DNA of 7,650 bases, taken from positions 1 through 7,650 of the forward strand of contig JAXDKI010000610.1 of assembly GCA_034667245.1 (NCBI GenBank). The letters run 5' to 3'. A program made the position numbers and the translations under genes. Below are positions 6,161 through 7,650 of the stretch, piece after piece. The notes under the pieces were generated by a model. The model was not told the DNA's origin. It ran no database searches and saw only the letters and a list, made by a program, of their open reading frames with translations. Every line of letters starts with the position of its first letter. The first letter of the stretch is position 1. Origin of the DNA: DATBFX01 sp034667245. Lineage in GTDB: Bacteria; Chloroflexota; Chloroflexia; Thermomicrobiales; UBA6265.

Positions 6161-6239
6161 GAGGTCCTTCGCTTACGCTCAGGATGACCATAAGTGGGGC
6201 GTCCTCCATTCGGTCATCCTGAGCGCAACGAAGAACCTC
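6161..6239. repeat. Long two-part hairpin repeat between converging genes
   Basis: The inner stem is perfect over 13 pairs: CGCTCAGGATGAC (6176-6188) with GTCATCCTGAGCG (6213-6225), loop 24 bases. The outer stem GAGGTCCTTCG (6161-6171) pairs with CGAAGAACCTC (6229-6239) at 10 of 11 positions, with a short asymmetric internal loop (CTTA against AA plus one). The CTTCGC...CGCTCAGGATGAC motif is one I recognise from intergenic hairpins dispersed in Chloroflexota and other bacteria. It starts 32 bases after the second permease stop and ends 38 bases before the stop of the converging sialidase-like gene, so it could limit read-through in both directions. It has no T tract. Confidence 0.8.
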
Positions 6240-6277
6240 CCTCGTGCCGCGTCACACCAGGGGTGGAACCGTCCTGC

Positions 6278-7342
6278 TCAGCTTATGTCACGTAGCCGAA
6301 ACACCTGAAGCGTGATCTCGCCGTCACCGTCTTCGTAGGTATGTAGCACGCCGATCAACTCCCGGTCGCCGGTCTCGATGAAGTCCGGGTAGCCGCAGAG
6401 GTGACCGGGGACGTGCTGTGCTTCGGGCGGGGCCACGTAGAGCTGGCCGATGAAGCGCCAGGTCTCGCCGCCGTCTTCGCTGACGCTGCAGCTGACGCCG
6501 CGCCGTGAGAGGTCCTCGTCACGGTAGGCGCAGAGGATCGCGCCGGAGTGCAGGCGGTGGAGTTTGATGTTCGCGCCCTTGAATCCGGTCGGGCGGAGGG
6601 CGCTCCATGTCTGGCCTTCGTCGACAGAATGGGCGTAGACCGAATCGCCGACCAGTTGCTCGCGGACGACGGCGAGGAGGCGGCCGTCGTCGAGACGAAC
6701 GACGTCGCCCTCCGGGAATCCCAACCCCGGACCGCCGGCAATGACGACGGGCGGCGTGAAGCCGTTCCCCTCGGCGTCGGTAAATGAGACGCCGAACTGC
6801 CAGTCGCGGTCGCGGCCGAGCGTGCCGGATGCGGCCCACATCAGGCGGCCGTCGGTCAGCCGCTGGGGGTTGCTGGCGCCGTAGACCTCGGTCCAGCAGG
6901 GATAGAGTTGCACGTTGGGCGTCGCTTCCGTCCAGGTCTGACCGCCGTCGGTGGTATCGATGTAGGTCGATTGCCAGTCGGCGAACGGTTGCTTGCCGCC
7001 GAGGGCCGGTTCGAACTTGAGACGGCCGATGAAGAGCCGGAAATGGTCGGGACCGATCGGGCGAGGACCGGCCATCGGGTAGCAATCCCAACCGGGGGCG
7101 GCGTAGATCGGCAACGGCTCGTCCCACGTCGCGCCATCGTCATCGGAGGTGGTGATCATGATCCCGCCGTCGTTACGGCGCGGCATTCGGCTGAGCACGA
7201 AGGTCATCAAGAGACGACCTGAGGTCAGGCGTGCCAGACCGCCCGACATCCGGCGGCGTGGTCCGGCCGAGGGGAAAAGCGGCCGTGCATCGACGAGTTG
7301 AAGCGGCGCGTCCGAGAGCAACTGCGGATTAGGATCGAACAT
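6278..7342 (-). CDS. Sialidase-like (BNR/Asp-box) beta-propeller protein
   Basis: The 354-residue protein has four Asp-boxes (S/T-x-D-x-G-x-T-W): 66-73 (SDDDGATW), 130-137 (TTDGGQTW), 239-246 (SVDEGQTW) and 288-295 (SEDGGETW). Their spacing fits a six-bladed sialidase-fold propeller, and between them are strand motifs such as RLTDGRLMWAASG (161-173) and RLDDGRLLAVVRE (216-228). There is no signal peptide or membrane segment, so it should be cytoplasmic. I do not see the FRIP motif of classical GH33 sialidases, so true sialidase activity is not claimed. The fold also serves other glycosidases and binding proteins. The start ATG 7342 has AGGTGG eight bases upstream, inside the end of the preceding gene. 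The start lies three bases after that gene's stop, so the two are almost certainly translated from one mRNA and may act on the same carbohydrate. Confidence 0.9.
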   Translation of the reverse strand: MFDPNPQLLSDAPLQLVDARPLFPSAGPRRRMSGGLARLTSGRLLMTFVLSRMPRRNDGGIMITTSDDDGATWDEPLPIYAAPGWDCYPMAGPRPIGPDHFRLFIGRLKFEPALGGKQPFADWQSTYIDTTDGGQTWTEATPNVQLYPCWTEVYGASNPQRLTDGRLMWAASGTLGRDRDWQFGVSFTDAEGNGFTPPVVIAGGPGLGFPEGDVVRLDDGRLLAVVREQLVGDSVYAHSVDEGQTWSALRPTGFKGANIKLHRLHSGAILCAYRDEDLSRRGVSCSVSEDGGETWRFIGQLYVAPPEAQHVPGHLCGYPDFIETGDRELIGVLHTYEDGDGEITLQVFRLRDIS

Positions 7343-7345
7343 CGC

Positions 7346-7650
7346 TTAGGCCACCTGATACCTTTCCACCACCTGGTCGTCGATCTCGATCCCCAGACCC
7401 GGCCGGTCGGGGATTGCAACCATGCCGTCCGCGACGGGAAATCGCTCGACCGTCAGTGCCTGGTTGAGGGCCGTCTCCTGGACGCAGTACTCGAAGAAGG
7501 TGGCGCTCGGCATCGCGGCAAGAACGTGGAGGGAGGCGGCTTTGATGATGCCCGTGCTCCAGGAGTGGGTGACGGTGGCGACACCGCGGAGATCTGCCAG
7601 CTGCGCGATCCGGAGGCATTCGGAGATACCGCCGGCGCGGGTGACGTCGG
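7346..7650 (-). CDS. Enolase-superfamily enzyme, mandelate racemase/muconate lactonizing type, C-terminal fragment
   Basis: Only the last 100 residues are in the window; the start lies beyond the right edge. The fragment opens with DVTRAGGISECLRIAQLA, which is the end of the barrel domain, where the Asp is the partner of the catalytic His in mandelate racemase-like enzymes. THSWSTGI (27-34) holds the expected catalytic His, and FFEYC (51-55) the conserved Glu. The tail IPDRPGLGIEID is the family's usual C-terminal closure of the capping domain. These enzymes abstract a proton next to a carboxylate with Mg2+. Those with this pattern are often acid-sugar dehydratases, but racemases and cycloisomerases are also possible. 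Without the N-terminal capping domain and metal ligands the substrate cannot be judged. The stop is three bases before the sialidase-like start. Confidence 0.93.
   Translation of the reverse strand, partial: DVTRAGGISECLRIAQLADLRGVATVTHSWSTGIIKAASLHVLAAMPSATFFEYCVQETALNQALTVERFPVADGMVAIPDRPGLGIEIDDQVVERYQVA

Noticed and set aside
5775..6209. Minus-strand frame starting in the hairpin repeat with a VILSVSEGP-like N-terminus
   Set aside because: This is a typical false translation of the dispersed hairpin fused to antisense of the second permease.

Overview
The base composition is strongly GC-rich with G/C-biased third codon positions. Together with a family 5 solute-binding protein carrying a twin-arginine signal and no lipobox, this suggests a Chloroflexota bacterium, perhaps of the Thermomicrobia/Sphaerobacter type. 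That is an inference from style; no marker gene is present. The intergenic DNA holds several palindromic elements of the kind dispersed in such genomes.

Layout. The left part is on the minus strand: an IclR-family regulator (2002-1190) followed 28 bp later by an uncharacterised conserved protein (1161 to the left edge). A 395-bp divergent control region (2003-2397) separates iclR from a plus-strand transporter block. That block has a Tat-exported family 5 solute-binding protein (2398-4074), a DppB/OppB-type permease (4156-5118) and a DppC/OppC-type permease (5208-6128). Converging on it from the right are two minus-strand genes three bases apart: the last 100 codons of an enolase-superfamily (mandelate racemase-like) enzyme, and a sialidase-like protein with four Asp-boxes.

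How the genes may work together. IclR regulators commonly control catabolism of sugars, sugar acids or aromatic acids, and the mandelate racemase group includes many acid-sugar dehydratases. Family 5 binding proteins carry oligosaccharides as well as peptides. The likeliest reading is a small uptake and catabolism locus for a carbohydrate-derived acid, with the importer divergent from its regulator. No transporter ATPase is in the window, so the importer must borrow one or have it encoded elsewhere.

The most unusual feature is between genes. Each transporter gene is followed by a different palindromic repeat: a heptanucleotide array with a hairpin after the binding protein, a C/G-rich palindrome after the first permease, and a long two-part hairpin after the second. 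The first array runs up to the start codon of the first permease, which has no Shine-Dalgarno sequence. I found no CRISPR array, RNA gene, transposase or defence system.
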